A stretch of DNA of 64,000 bases from Streptomyces calvus. Its GTDB lineage: Bacteria; Actinomycetota; Actinomycetes; Streptomycetales; Streptomycetaceae. Positions within the stretch are counted from its first letter, which is position 1; each line of letters begins with the position of its first letter. The notes below the pieces were generated by a model. The model saw only the letters and a program-made list of their open reading frames with translations. It did not search any database and was not told the DNA's origin. Where the stretch lies: NCBI RefSeq assembly GCF_006782915.1, contig NZ_VCNP01000015.1:1-64000 (forward strand), given 5' to 3'. Shown here one piece after another: positions 1-7,756 of this stretch. A program made the position numbers and the translations under genes.

Positions 1-20
1 GGGCGGCACACCGGCACAGA

Positions 21-37
21 TGAGTACCCGGCACTCA
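21..37. promoter_or_regulatory. Palindromic operator candidate TGAGT-N7-ACTCA upstream of the SARP gene
   Basis: Perfect inverted repeat: TGAGT at 21-25, seven-base spacer, ACTCA at 33-37. It ends 65 bp before the ATG of the SARP gene. The same 5-7-5 layout occurs twice in the promoter region near 10.4 kb and I found it in no other intergenic region of the window. It is probably the binding site of a dimeric pathway regulator; the LAL-type LuxR protein encoded at 20014-22905 is the best local candidate (inference). Confidence 0.6.
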
Positions 38-102
38 GGCGCCCGGGGCCCGGTCCACGGTCAGCTGGGCCGGAGCAGGGGTGTGCGACCGCGGAGGTGC
101 AG

Positions 103-930
103 ATGCAGTTTCGAGTGCTGGGCGTCCCCGAGGTCCACGACGACGTCGCGGACCGGTGGGTGCCCCTGACCAGTCCCAAACAGCGGCAGCTGCTGGGGGC
201 GCTGCTGGCCCGGCCCGGTGTGCCCGTGCCCATGGCCCGTCTCATCGAGGAGCTGTGGAACGGCCGGGCGCCCGGCAAGGCGGTGAACGCCCTCCAGGCC
301 CATGTGTCGCGGCTGCGGCAGCTGCTGATCGAGGCCGAGCCGTCCCGCGCCAACAGCCCGCGGCTGATCGCCCGCGACACCGGTTACGTGCTCCAGGTGC
401 GTCCCGAGGAGCTGGACAGTGCCCGGTTCCGTACGGGGACGGCGCGGGCCGTGGCGCTGCTGGACAGTGATCCGCGCGCCGCCCGCGCCCTGCTGAAGGA
501 GGCGCTGGGGCTGTGGCGGGGGCCGGCGATGGCCGGCAGCACCAGCGGGCCGCTGTGCGCGGGGGCGGCGGCGGAGCTGGAGGAGGAGCGGCTGACCGCC
601 CTCCAGGCGCTGTACGACGTCCAGTTGCGGCTGGGCCCGCGGCGCGAGGCCGTCGGTGAACTGCGCCGGATCACCGCCGCGCATCCCGGGCGGGAGCGGT
701 TCGGCGGCGGCCGGCCGTGGGAGCGGGCCGTGGAGCAGGGCCCGGACCTTCCGCCGGTGCCGGCCGCCGCGGCAGGGACCGGTGCGGGCGACGGCGGCGA
801 GCTGCTGCGGCTGCGCGCACGGGTCGACGAACTCGTCGACGAGCAGCGGCTGCTGCGCACCCAGGTGGAGCGGCTGTCGCTGCTGCTGGCACGGCGGGGG
901 CGGGCTCCCGGAGCGCTCACCCGCCGCTGA
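103..930 (+). CDS. SARP-family transcriptional regulator with shortened BTAD domain
   Basis: 275-residue putative pathway activator. Residues 1-95 look like the OmpR-type winged helix of SARP proteins (FRVLGVPEV at the start, then SPKQRQLLGALL and VNALQAHVSRLRQLL). Residues about 100-200 start a BTAD domain (ALLKEALGLWRGPA, LQALYDVQLRLG). After HPGRER (about residue 200) the usual run of roughly 40 residues containing the ALxxYxxxR and GxEPGxEL stretches is missing, and the sequence goes straight to a WERAVEQGPDLPPVP segment that normally follows it. The C-terminus, LLRLRARVDELVDEQ onward, is a predicted coiled coil. ATG 103 is chosen because GGAGG (93-97) sits 5 nt upstream; the in-frame GTG at 97 overlaps that site. 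Probable activator of the flanking cluster. The family call is firm, the deletion is an inference from motif spacing. Confidence 0.85.
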   Translation: MQFRVLGVPEVHDDVADRWVPLTSPKQRQLLGALLARPGVPVPMARLIEELWNGRAPGKAVNALQAHVSRLRQLLIEAEPSRANSPRLIARDTGYVLQVRPEELDSARFRTGTARAVALLDSDPRAARALLKEALGLWRGPAMAGSTSGPLCAGAAAELEEERLTALQALYDVQLRLGPRREAVGELRRITAAHPGRERFGGGRPWERAVEQGPDLPPVPAAAAGTGAGDGGELLRLRARVDELVDEQRLLRTQVERLSLLLARRGRAPGALTRR

Positions 931-948
931 GCCCGGCCGCGTCGCGCG

Positions 949-2010
949 TCAGCCGGTGAAGGCGGGGGCGACTTCCTGGGCGAACAGTTCCATGGCCCGT
1001 GCGGCGCGGCCGTAGGGCAGACCGCCGGGATTGAACTGCAGGCTGACGGTCAGGTCCGCACCGAACTCGTCGCGCATCCGCTCCACCTGGCCGCGCACTT
1101 GGGCCGCGTCGCCCGCGAACACCTTGTTCGCCGCGAGAGAGGCCTCGAAGTCGTAGTTCCTGGCCTTCTCCAGGAATTTCTCGTAGCCCGGGTAATCGGC
1201 CCGCTTTCCCTGCGCGAGCGGCTCCACGGCCTTCGTCATGTGCTCGATGTAGGAGCGCTCGTAGTGTGCGCCGGTACGCCGTGCTTCGGCGGCGTCGTCG
1301 GCCAGATAACAGGTGTACTTGATCTGAATGCGGCGGGCGGCCGGGTCGTGGCCCGCCTCGTCCCAGGCGGCCCGGTACTTCTGCAGCATTCCGGACAGCT
1401 GCTCGGCGCTGGTGACCGACGGCACCACCTGGAGGTGGTGGCCGGCGGTGCCGGCGGCCGCGCACGACTCGGCGCTGGTCGCGGAGGCGATGAACACCGG
1501 CGGGTGCGGCGCCTGGAGGGGGCGGGGCAGCAGGGTCACCGGGCCGAACCGGTGGAAACGGCCCTCGAAGACCACGTCTTCCTCGCTCCACAGCCGTACG
1601 CAGGCCGCCACGCCCTCGTCGAACCGGGCCCGGCTCTCGTCCATGGGGACGCCGAAGGCCTCGAACTCCGAGGGCAGGAAGCCCCGTCCGAAGCCGACGT
1701 CGAGCCGGCCGTGCGAGAGGTGGTCGAGCATGGCCAGCTTTCCCGCCAGCTTGACCGGGTGGGTGAAGGCGGGGACGACCGCGCCCGTGGTGATGCGGAT
1801 GCGGCTGGTGCGGGCGGCCGCCGCGGTCAGCAGGGTGACCGGGTCGGGGCAGTACCCGCCGTACCCGGTGAAGTAGTGCTCCACCGTCTGCACGTGTTCA
1901 AAGTCCAGCGCCTCGGCGAGTTCCACGAGGCGGAGGGTCTCGTCGTAGTAGGCGGTGGCGCTCTTGTGCGCGGGATCGACCACCGGAAAGAAATTCACGC
2001 CGAATTTCAT
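949..2010 (-). CDS. Luciferase-like flavin-dependent monooxygenase
   Basis: 353-residue bacterial-luciferase-like (LLM class) protein, a TIM-barrel flavoenzyme expected to use reduced FMN and O2 to oxidise a substrate or tailor a product in the cytoplasm. It opens with MKFGVNFFPVVDP, and carries family segments EHVQTVEHYFTGYGG, TGAVVPAFTHPVKLAGKLAMLD, GRLDVGFGRGFLPSEFEAFGV (cut here into its two well known pieces, LDxxSxGRLDxGxGRG and EFxxFGV) and PPVFIASATS. Length is normal for the family. Start ATG at 2010 has GAGGGG upstream; the frame is open upstream to 2199 but lacks a better start. It is divergent from the aminotransferase at 2245 and shares a 234-bp promoter region with it, which suggests joint control. 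Substrate unknown; a hydroxylation or oxidative cleavage step in the cluster is plausible. Confidence 0.85.
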   Translation of the reverse strand: MKFGVNFFPVVDPAHKSATAYYDETLRLVELAEALDFEHVQTVEHYFTGYGGYCPDPVTLLTAAAARTSRIRITTGAVVPAFTHPVKLAGKLAMLDHLSHGRLDVGFGRGFLPSEFEAFGVPMDESRARFDEGVAACVRLWSEEDVVFEGRFHRFGPVTLLPRPLQAPHPPVFIASATSAESCAAAGTAGHHLQVVPSVTSAEQLSGMLQKYRAAWDEAGHDPAARRIQIKYTCYLADDAAEARRTGAHYERSYIEHMTKAVEPLAQGKRADYPGYEKFLEKARNYDFEASLAANKVFAGDAAQVRGQVERMRDEFGADLTVSLQFNPGGLPYGRAARAMELFAQEVAPAFTG

Positions 2011-2120
2011 AAACGCTTCGCCCCTCGTGTCGACTGGGTGTGCGGCCGCTCGTTCGGTTCGTTCCGAATCATGGGGCGGAGTTCCGGGAAAGGGCAAGGG
2101 AACAGCGCGCGATTGACGTG

Positions 2121-2138
2121 CTGTCAAATCCTTGTCAG
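2121..2138 (+). promoter_or_regulatory. SARP-box-like direct repeat between monooxygenase and aminotransferase genes
   Basis: CTGTCAA (2121-2127), four bases, TTGTCAG (2132-2138): two heptamers sharing TGTCA with 11-bp period, the layout recognised by SARP activators (PHO-box-like elements use similar spacing). An overlapping inverted repeat TTGAC-N5-GTCAA lies at 2113-2127. The divergent region 2011-2244 also contains a TAGAGT element (2178-2183) resembling a -10 hexamer for the rightward gene. No convincing -10 sits exactly 8 bp after the repeat, so the assignment is tentative. Confidence 0.4.
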
Positions 2139-2244
2139 TCACGGCCTCTTGCTGTCTTCGCGGGTGCGCCACAAACGTAGAGTCATTCGCGTCGCCCATG
2201 TCGGCGACGGGAAATCAATCCCCGAATCCAGCCGGAGGGTACTT

Positions 2245-3660
2245 ATGCGCGGGGCCTACAAAGTTCCGTACGCGAGTCGCGGAAGCATCCTCGGTGCGAC
2301 GGAGGCGGCGGCTCTTGGACAGCTGCTCGAATCCGGAGAATCACTGTCCATGGGGTCCTGGCGCGAGCGGTTCGAGCGGCGTTTCGCCGAGTACGCCGGC
2401 ACCCGGTACGCGCTGAGCGTCACCAGCGGCACCGTCGCCCTGGAACTGGCCGTCCACCTGCTCGACCTGGCACCGGGGGACGAGGTCGTCGTCACCCCGC
2501 AGACCTTCCAGGCGACCGCACAGCCGCTGCTCGACCGACAGGTGCGGGTGCGGTTCTGCGACATCGACCGGGAGTCGCTCAACATGGACCCGGCCGTCCT
2601 GAAGGGCCTGATCACGGACCGCACCCGGGCCATCCTGCTCGTCCACTACGGCGGCTGGCCGGCCGAGATGGACGAGATCGTGACCATGGCCAGACAGCGG
2701 GGCATCCTCGTCGTCGAGGACTGCGCGCACGCGCTCGGCGCCCAGTACGACGGCCGGCGCCCGGGATCGCTCGGCGACATCGGCTGCTTCAGCTTCCACG
2801 CGTCGAAGAACATCACCACCCTCGGCGAGGGCGGGATGCTCACGCTCGACCGCGACGACTGGGCCGAGCGGATCGACCGGCTGCGCTCCAACGAGGTCGA
2901 CGGCGTGTTCGTCGCCGGGAGCGCGTCACCGCTGGACGCCCCCGAGCTGCTGCCCTGGATGAAGTACGCGTCGTCGGTGTACCGGGACGCCTGCCTGGGC
3001 GTGCGCCGCAGCGGGACCAACGCGACGCTGTCGGAGGCCGCCTGCGTGGTGGGGCTGCACCAGCTCGACCGGCTGGAGGACCTCGTCGACCGGCGGCGGG
3101 CCATCGCCGCGCGGCTGAACGAGGTGGTGGACCGCCACCCGCACGCCCGGGCCGGCCGGCCCCGCCCGGGAGTGCACCACGCGCAGCACCTGTACACGTG
3201 CTTCGTGTCAGGACCCCGCGGCACCCGTGAGGCGCTGGTGCGCGGCCTGGACGCGCGGGGTGTCGAGGTGCAGCTGCGCTACTTCCCGCTGCACCTGACA
3301 CCGGAGTGGCGTTCGCGCGGGCACGGGCGCGGCGAGTGCCCGGTGGCGGAGGAGCTGTGGTTCACCGAGCACGTCAACCTGCCGTGCCATCCGGGTCTGA
3401 CCGACGCGCAGGTGGACCACATGGCCGAGGCGCTGGACGCGGCCCTGGAGGACGCGCGCGCCGTGGTGGAGAACGCCGAGAACGCCGAGCACGCAGAGAC
3501 CGCCGAGCACGCAGAGACCGCCGAGACCGCTGAGATCGCTGTGAACGGTGCGAACGGTGCGATTGGTGAAGACGCAGGGAGTGCCGGGGCCGCCGAGGGT
3601 GCGGGGACCGGCCGCGGGACCGTATCGAGTCTGAAGGAGACCTCGCATGCCGCTCATTGA
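2245..3660 (+). CDS. DegT/DnrJ/EryC1/StrS-family PLP aminotransferase with repetitive C-terminal tail
   Basis: 471-residue fold-type I PLP enzyme. SVTSGTVALELAVHLL (cofactor phosphate region), VVEDCAHALGAQYDG (Asp159 pairing with the pyridine nitrogen) and FSFHASKNITTLGEGG (Schiff-base Lys188) are all present. Family members transfer an amino group, usually from Glu or Gln, to keto-sugars, or act in AHBA-type and other secondary pathways. The catalytic portion ends near residue 405; the last ~65 residues are an unusual Ala/Glu/Asn-rich tail with repeated AETAEHAET-type units encoded by near-identical DNA. ATG 2245 follows GGAGG (2234-2238) with 6 nt spacing. The 3' end overlaps the tautomerase gene by 14 nt, so the two are probably co-translated. 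The substrate is not deducible: an amino donor step on the product or an unrecognised amino sugar are both possible. Confidence 0.88.
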   Translation: MRGAYKVPYASRGSILGATEAAALGQLLESGESLSMGSWRERFERRFAEYAGTRYALSVTSGTVALELAVHLLDLAPGDEVVVTPQTFQATAQPLLDRQVRVRFCDIDRESLNMDPAVLKGLITDRTRAILLVHYGGWPAEMDEIVTMARQRGILVVEDCAHALGAQYDGRRPGSLGDIGCFSFHASKNITTLGEGGMLTLDRDDWAERIDRLRSNEVDGVFVAGSASPLDAPELLPWMKYASSVYRDACLGVRRSGTNATLSEAACVVGLHQLDRLEDLVDRRRAIAARLNEVVDRHPHARAGRPRPGVHHAQHLYTCFVSGPRGTREALVRGLDARGVEVQLRYFPLHLTPEWRSRGHGRGECPVAEELWFTEHVNLPCHPGLTDAQVDHMAEALDAALEDARAVVENAENAEHAETAEHAETAETAEIAVNGANGAIGEDAGSAGAAEGAGTGRGTVSSLKETSHAAH

Positions 3661-3853
3661 CGTCAAGCTCTACGAAGGCCGCCTGGACGGTGACACCGAG
3701 ACGGAGCTGATCGCCAAGCTCACCGACGCGGTGGCCGAGGTGTTCGGCGACGCGGCGCGCGCCTCGACCTGGATCGTCCTGCAGGAGGTGCCGGCCACCC
3801 GCTGGGGCATCGCCGGCGAGCCGGGAAAGCCGCCGCTCTCGGCCCGGGGGTGA
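3647..3853 (+). CDS. 4-oxalocrotonate tautomerase-family protein
   Basis: 68 residues, starting MPLIDVKLYEGR. Removal of Met would expose Pro1, the catalytic base of the 4-OT/MIF tautomerase superfamily. Length matches the family (60-70 residues, works as a hexamer). WIVLQEVPATRWGIAG corresponds to the conserved second half. These enzymes catalyse keto-enol tautomerisation of dienols and similar conjugated carbonyls. The gene overlaps the aminotransferase gene by 14 nt and follows a GGAG ribosome site inside it, so it belongs to the same transcript. A role in isomerising an unsaturated keto or imino intermediate is inference only. Confidence 0.8.
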   Translation: MPLIDVKLYEGRLDGDTETELIAKLTDAVAEVFGDAARASTWIVLQEVPATRWGIAGEPGKPPLSARG

Positions 3854-3878
3854 GTCCGGGAGCGGCGGCCGCATGGAG

Positions 3879-3916
3879 CCCCCGACGGACCGCGTGAGCG
3901 GCCCGTCGGGGGTTTT
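3879..3916. terminator. Intrinsic terminator between tautomerase and ABC exporter genes
   Basis: CCCCCGACGG pairs with CCGTCGGGGG (arms within 3879-3912), extended inward by CCGC/GCGG around a GTGA loop with one internal mismatch, followed by TTTT at 3913-3916. It lies between convergent genes ending at 3853 (+) and 3921 (-), so it probably stops the rightward aminotransferase-tautomerase transcript and may also slow the leftward one. Confidence 0.85.
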
Positions 3917-3920
3917 CCCG

Positions 3921-5666
3921 TCAGCCGGCGACGGGCGTCCGGGACAGGCGCCAGCCGCGGCTGCGGCTGCGCTCCGCCCAGAAGTCGGCGTACCGGCCCT
4001 GCTGGGCGATGAGTTCCCGGTGCGTGCCGCGCTGCACGATCCGGCCCTCGTCGAGGACGAGGATCTGGTCGGCGGCGAGCACCGTCTGCAACCGGTGGGC
4101 GATCACCAGCAGCGTCCGGTCGCGGGTGAGCTCCGACAGCGCGTGCTGCACCGCCCGCTCGTTCTCCGGGTCGAGGGACGCCGTGGCCTCGTCCAGCAGC
4201 ACGATCGGAGCGTCCTTCAGCAGGGCCCGGGCGATGGAGATGCGCTGCCGCTCACCGCCGGACAGTGCCGCGCCGCCCGCCCCGACCTGCGCCGACCAGC
4301 CGCCCGGCAGCCGCTCGGCGATCTCGTCGACCCGGGCCTGCTCGGCGGCCCGGCGCACCTCGGCGTCGGTCGCGTCGGGCCGGCCGGCCCTGATGTTGTC
4401 CTCGATGGTGCCCTCGAAGAGGTAGACGTCCTGGAACACCACCGAGATACGGGACATCAGGTCCTCGGTCGGCAGGTCCCGCACGTCCACACCGCCGACG
4501 CGCACGGCACCCGACGTCACGTCCCAGAACCGGGCGATCAGCCGCGCGATCGTGGTCTTGCCGGAGCCCGAGGGCCCGATCAGCGCGGTCATGGTCCGCT
4601 CGGGGATGCGGAAGCCGACGTCCTCCAGCACCGTGCGGCCGTCGTCGTAGGAGAACTCCACCGCCTCGAACTCGATGTCCGCGCCGGACGGACGGATCGG
4701 GTGCTCCGGCTCCGGCAGCGGCTTCTCGTCCAGCAGTCGCTGCACCCGGCCGAGCGCGGCACGCGTGGAGCGCAGCGCCGAGCCCAGGTTGGCGGCCTCC
4801 GCCATCGGCTCCACGAACCGCGCGGCGAGCACCAGCAGGGCCAGCAGCTCGGGCACGTCGAGCGAACCGCCGAGGGCGAGGTAGGTGCCGTACACCAGGA
4901 TCACCGTGAAGGCGGCCTGCACGGTGAGGGTGAAGCCGACCTGGCCGGGGACGCCGGCCACCATGACCTGGCGTCCCGCGTCCCGCTGGGCGGACAGCGC
5001 CTCGTCGAGCCGGTTGCCGCCGGCCGCCCGGGAGCCGGGGAAGGCACGCAGCACCGGCTGGTTCTCGGCGTACTCGATGACCCGGTTGGCGCCCTCCGTC
5101 ATGGCCTCGGCGCGCAGCCGGTCGGCGGTGGCGGTCCTCCCGGTGCTCCAGCGCAGCACGAGCGCGATGAACGGTGCCGTGCAGGCCGCGGCGAGCGCCA
5201 GGCGCCAGTCGAACGCGAACATGAGCAGCACCACCGCGGCCGGTGTGAGCAGCCCGCTGATCAGCGGGCGGAACAGATAGCCGGGGACGCGCATGATGCC
5301 CATCACGGACTGGGTGGTGAGGTTGCTCAGCTCGCCGGTCCTGGTCGGGCCGAACCAGCCGAGCGGCAGGGCGGAGACGTGGTCGCCGATGCGGTTGTGC
5401 AGCACCTTGGACAGCGCGGCGCCCGCCTTGAAGCCGCCCTTGGTGGCCAGGTAGTGGACGACGGACTGGGCCAGCGCGGCGGCGGCCAGGGCCCACACCC
5501 ACGGCCAGGCGTCCTCGGGTTCGTCGCCGAGCAGCCGCTCGAGCACCGGCACGATCAGGACGAACGCCACGGCCTGCAGGACGGCCCCGAGGACCTGGAG
5601 GGCGAGTACGGTCCGCAGCAGCCGCCGCTCGGCGGGGCCGACCACGGCCATGAGTTGACGGAGCAT
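3921..5666 (-). CDS. ABC exporter half-transporter B (membrane domain fused to ATPase)
   Basis: 581 residues: N-terminal six-helix ABC exporter membrane domain (about 1-310) and C-terminal ATPase with Walker A GPSGSGKTT, Q-loop FQDVYLFEGT, signature LSGGERQR, Walker B IVLLDEATASLD and switch His in VIAHRLQT. The pairing with a second half-transporter and the motif style resemble IrtA/IrtB and YbtP/Q-type systems that move siderophores or hydrophobic metabolites. The ATG overlaps the stop of the upstream gene as TGATG (5664-5668), so the two are translationally coupled and probably form a heterodimer in the cytoplasmic membrane. Export of, or self-protection from, the cluster product is the likely job; import of a metal complex cannot be excluded. 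Confidence 0.85.
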   Translation of the reverse strand: MLRQLMAVVGPAERRLLRTVLALQVLGAVLQAVAFVLIVPVLERLLGDEPEDAWPWVWALAAAALAQSVVHYLATKGGFKAGAALSKVLHNRIGDHVSALPLGWFGPTRTGELSNLTTQSVMGIMRVPGYLFRPLISGLLTPAAVVLLMFAFDWRLALAAACTAPFIALVLRWSTGRTATADRLRAEAMTEGANRVIEYAENQPVLRAFPGSRAAGGNRLDEALSAQRDAGRQVMVAGVPGQVGFTLTVQAAFTVILVYGTYLALGGSLDVPELLALLVLAARFVEPMAEAANLGSALRSTRAALGRVQRLLDEKPLPEPEHPIRPSGADIEFEAVEFSYDDGRTVLEDVGFRIPERTMTALIGPSGSGKTTIARLIARFWDVTSGAVRVGGVDVRDLPTEDLMSRISVVFQDVYLFEGTIEDNIRAGRPDATDAEVRRAAEQARVDEIAERLPGGWSAQVGAGGAALSGGERQRISIARALLKDAPIVLLDEATASLDPENERAVQHALSELTRDRTLLVIAHRLQTVLAADQILVLDEGRIVQRGTHRELIAQQGRYADFWAERSRSRGWRLSRTPVAG

Positions 5667-7558
5667 CAGACGGCCTCCTCGATCGCGGGACGGGGTGCGG
5701 CGCCGGCCGTGGTGCCGTCACCGGCCGTGGTGCCGCCGGCCAGGGTGTCGCTGCCCGTCGTGTCGCCGGCCAGGGTGTCGCTGCCCGTGGGGTCGTCGGC
5801 GGTGGACTGCGACGGGCTGCCGGGGCGCCACACGGTGCTGCGCTCGTGGGCCTGCCACATCCCGGCGTAGGTGCCGCGCAGGGCGAGCAGCTCGTCGTGC
5901 GTGCCGCGCTCCACCACCCGTCCACCGTCGAGGACCACGATCTGGTCGGCGTCCTTCACCGTCGACAGCCGGTGCGCGATGACCAGCAGGGTGCGGCCGC
6001 GGGTGAGTTCGGACAGGGCGTCCTGGACGGCCGCCTCCGACTCCGGGTCCGCGTACGCGGTCGCCTCGTCCAGGACGAGGACCGGAGTGTCGGCGAGCAT
6101 GGCGCGCGCAATGGACAGCCGCTGCGCCTCACCGCCCGAGAACCGGGCGTCCTCACCGACGACCGAGTCGTAGCCGCGCGGCAGTTCGGTGATCCGGTCG
6201 TGGATGCGGGCCCGCCGCGCGGCGTCCTCGACCTCCTCGTCGGTGGCGTCAGGCCGGGCGATCAGCAGGTTGGCACGGACGGTGTCGCGCAGCAGCCGTA
6301 CGTCCTGGAAGACGAAGGACATCCGCCGGTAGATCTCCTCCGGCGCCAGGTCCCTCAGATCCGTGCCGCCGACGCGGATCGTGCCCTCGTCGGGGTCCCA
6401 GAAACGCGGCAGCAGCGACGCCAGCGTGCTCTTGCCCGCGCCCGAGGGGCCCACCAGCGCGGTGGTCGTGCCCGGCGCCAGGATCAGTTCGACGCCGTCC
6501 AGGACGCGGTGCTCGCCGTCGTGGGAGAAGCCGACGCCCTCGAAGGTCACGGCGCCCGGGCCGGCCGTGGCGGGCCGCTCCGGCAGGGGCAGTTCGTCCG
6601 TGGCCAGCACCGCGCCGATACGGTCCGCGGCGGCCTTCGCGGCACGCACCTCCTCCTCGGCGAAACTGATCGTCAGCACCGGAGTGGTGATGCCGACCGC
6701 GAGCAGCGCGAACGGCACCAGGTCCTCCGGTGCGGTCCTGCCCGTGGTGATCAGGGCGGTGCCGCCGAGCAGCACGGTGAACAGCATCGTCGGCGCCGAG
6801 AGCACGATCTCGGACAGGGCCCTGGGCGTGACCAGCGAGTCGACCCAGCCGCGGAAGAACGAGGCGAACCGGTCCGCCGCCTCGGCGTAGCGGCGGTGGG
6901 CCCGGCGGGTCTGGCCGAACGTCTTCACCACGGCGATGCCCTGGACGAACTCCACCGCCGCGCCGTTGATGTCCGTCATCGCCGCGTCCAGCGCGGGCAG
7001 GTTCTTCTTGAACGCCGCGCCGGTACGGCCGAACAGGCCGATGCCGAGCACCAGCGGGATCATCGTGATCAGCGCCATGCGCCAGTCCACCCAGAAGAGG
7101 TAGGCGAGCGTCGACAGCGGCACGATCACCGCGGCGGTCAGTTCCAGCAGGGAGTGGGCGACCAGGTGGTGCAGCGCGTGCACGTCGTCCTGCACGGCCT
7201 TCTTCACCGCGCCTGCGCCGCGCCCCGAGAACCAGCCCAGCGGCACCCGGTCGAGCCGGCCGACGAGCAGGCGGCGGATGGACAACTGGAGGTCGTTCTC
7301 GGCGAGGTGGCTGACGACGCTCGCGGTGACGAGGAACAGCAGCCGCACCAGGAGGCAGGCGCCCGCGAGGGCGGTGACGGTCCAGGCGCGGTCACGGTCC
7401 ACCGGGCCGTCGGCGAGCAGGACGCGGGCCAGTTCGGCGACGGCGAGGAACGGGGCGATGTTGAGCAGGGCGGAGACGGCCTGGCAGAGGACCGCCAGAG
7501 CCAGCCGCCTGCGGATGGGCTGCAGTAATGACGGAAGCGCGGCGGGTTCCGCGGCCAT
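5666..7558 (-). CDS. ABC exporter half-transporter A (TTA-codon-containing)
   Basis: 630 residues: membrane domain (about 10-320), then ATPase with Walker A GPSGAGKST, Q-loop FQDVRLLRDT, signature FSGGEAQRLS, Walker B VLVLDEATAYADPE and VIAHRLST. ATG 7558 is chosen over the upstream in-frame start at 7717 because GGAGG lies 6 nt upstream and the longer form would run through the operator region. Codon 11 is TTA (7526-7528), rare in Streptomyces and read only by the bldA tRNA. The C-terminus ends in a repetitive Gly/Thr/Asp tail (DTLAGDTTGS twice). It is first in a two-gene operon transcribed away from the TetR gene, which very likely represses it. Confidence 0.87.
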   Translation of the reverse strand: MAAEPAALPSLLQPIRRRLALAVLCQAVSALLNIAPFLAVAELARVLLADGPVDRDRAWTVTALAGACLLVRLLFLVTASVVSHLAENDLQLSIRRLLVGRLDRVPLGWFSGRGAGAVKKAVQDDVHALHHLVAHSLLELTAAVIVPLSTLAYLFWVDWRMALITMIPLVLGIGLFGRTGAAFKKNLPALDAAMTDINGAAVEFVQGIAVVKTFGQTRRAHRRYAEAADRFASFFRGWVDSLVTPRALSEIVLSAPTMLFTVLLGGTALITTGRTAPEDLVPFALLAVGITTPVLTISFAEEEVRAAKAAADRIGAVLATDELPLPERPATAGPGAVTFEGVGFSHDGEHRVLDGVELILAPGTTTALVGPSGAGKSTLASLLPRFWDPDEGTIRVGGTDLRDLAPEEIYRRMSFVFQDVRLLRDTVRANLLIARPDATDEEVEDAARRARIHDRITELPRGYDSVVGEDARFSGGEAQRLSIARAMLADTPVLVLDEATAYADPESEAAVQDALSELTRGRTLLVIAHRLSTVKDADQIVVLDGGRVVERGTHDELLALRGTYAGMWQAHERSTVWRPGSPSQSTADDPTGSDTLAGDTTGSDTLAGGTTAGDGTTAGAAPRPAIEEAV

Positions 7559-7633
7559 CGTCGTCCTCCATTTCGGGAGCGTGAGCGCAGGGGTGGGTGC
7601 CGGCTGCGCGCGGGCGTGAACACGGAGAGGCAC

Positions 7634-7673
7634 TACCCACTGGGTAATTGTAGAGCTTACTATCCACTGGGTA
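7634..7673. promoter_or_regulatory. Two TetR-type operators in the ABC/TetR divergent region
   Basis: TACCCACTGGGTA (7634-7646) is a 6-1-6 inverted repeat, and TATCCACTGGGTA (7661-7673) repeats it with one arm mismatch. Their starts are 27 bp apart, between the leftward ABC operon (start 7558) and the rightward TetR gene (start about 7757). The AT-rich context is typical of a promoter overlapped by repressor sites. They are best explained as binding sites for the adjacent TetR protein. A CCAT-ACG-ATGG palindrome lies just downstream (about 7687-7697). Confidence 0.7.
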
Positions 7674-7756
7674 ATAGATTTCGTCCACCATACGATGGAC
7701 CGGGCGGGCCGGGTCAAGAAGCGCCGGACACCGCAGAGAACCGAGGAGTGAATACA

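Noticed and set aside
1099-2244. Long plus-strand open frame continuous with the aminotransferase frame
   Set aside because: It is antisense to the luciferase-like gene; the aminotransferase has a good start with GGAGG at 2245 and no domain precedes it.
3873-5870. 665-codon plus-strand frame opposite the ABC exporter B gene
   Set aside because: Arg/Gly/Val-rich text with no motif; it mirrors a clear ABC transporter on the minus strand.
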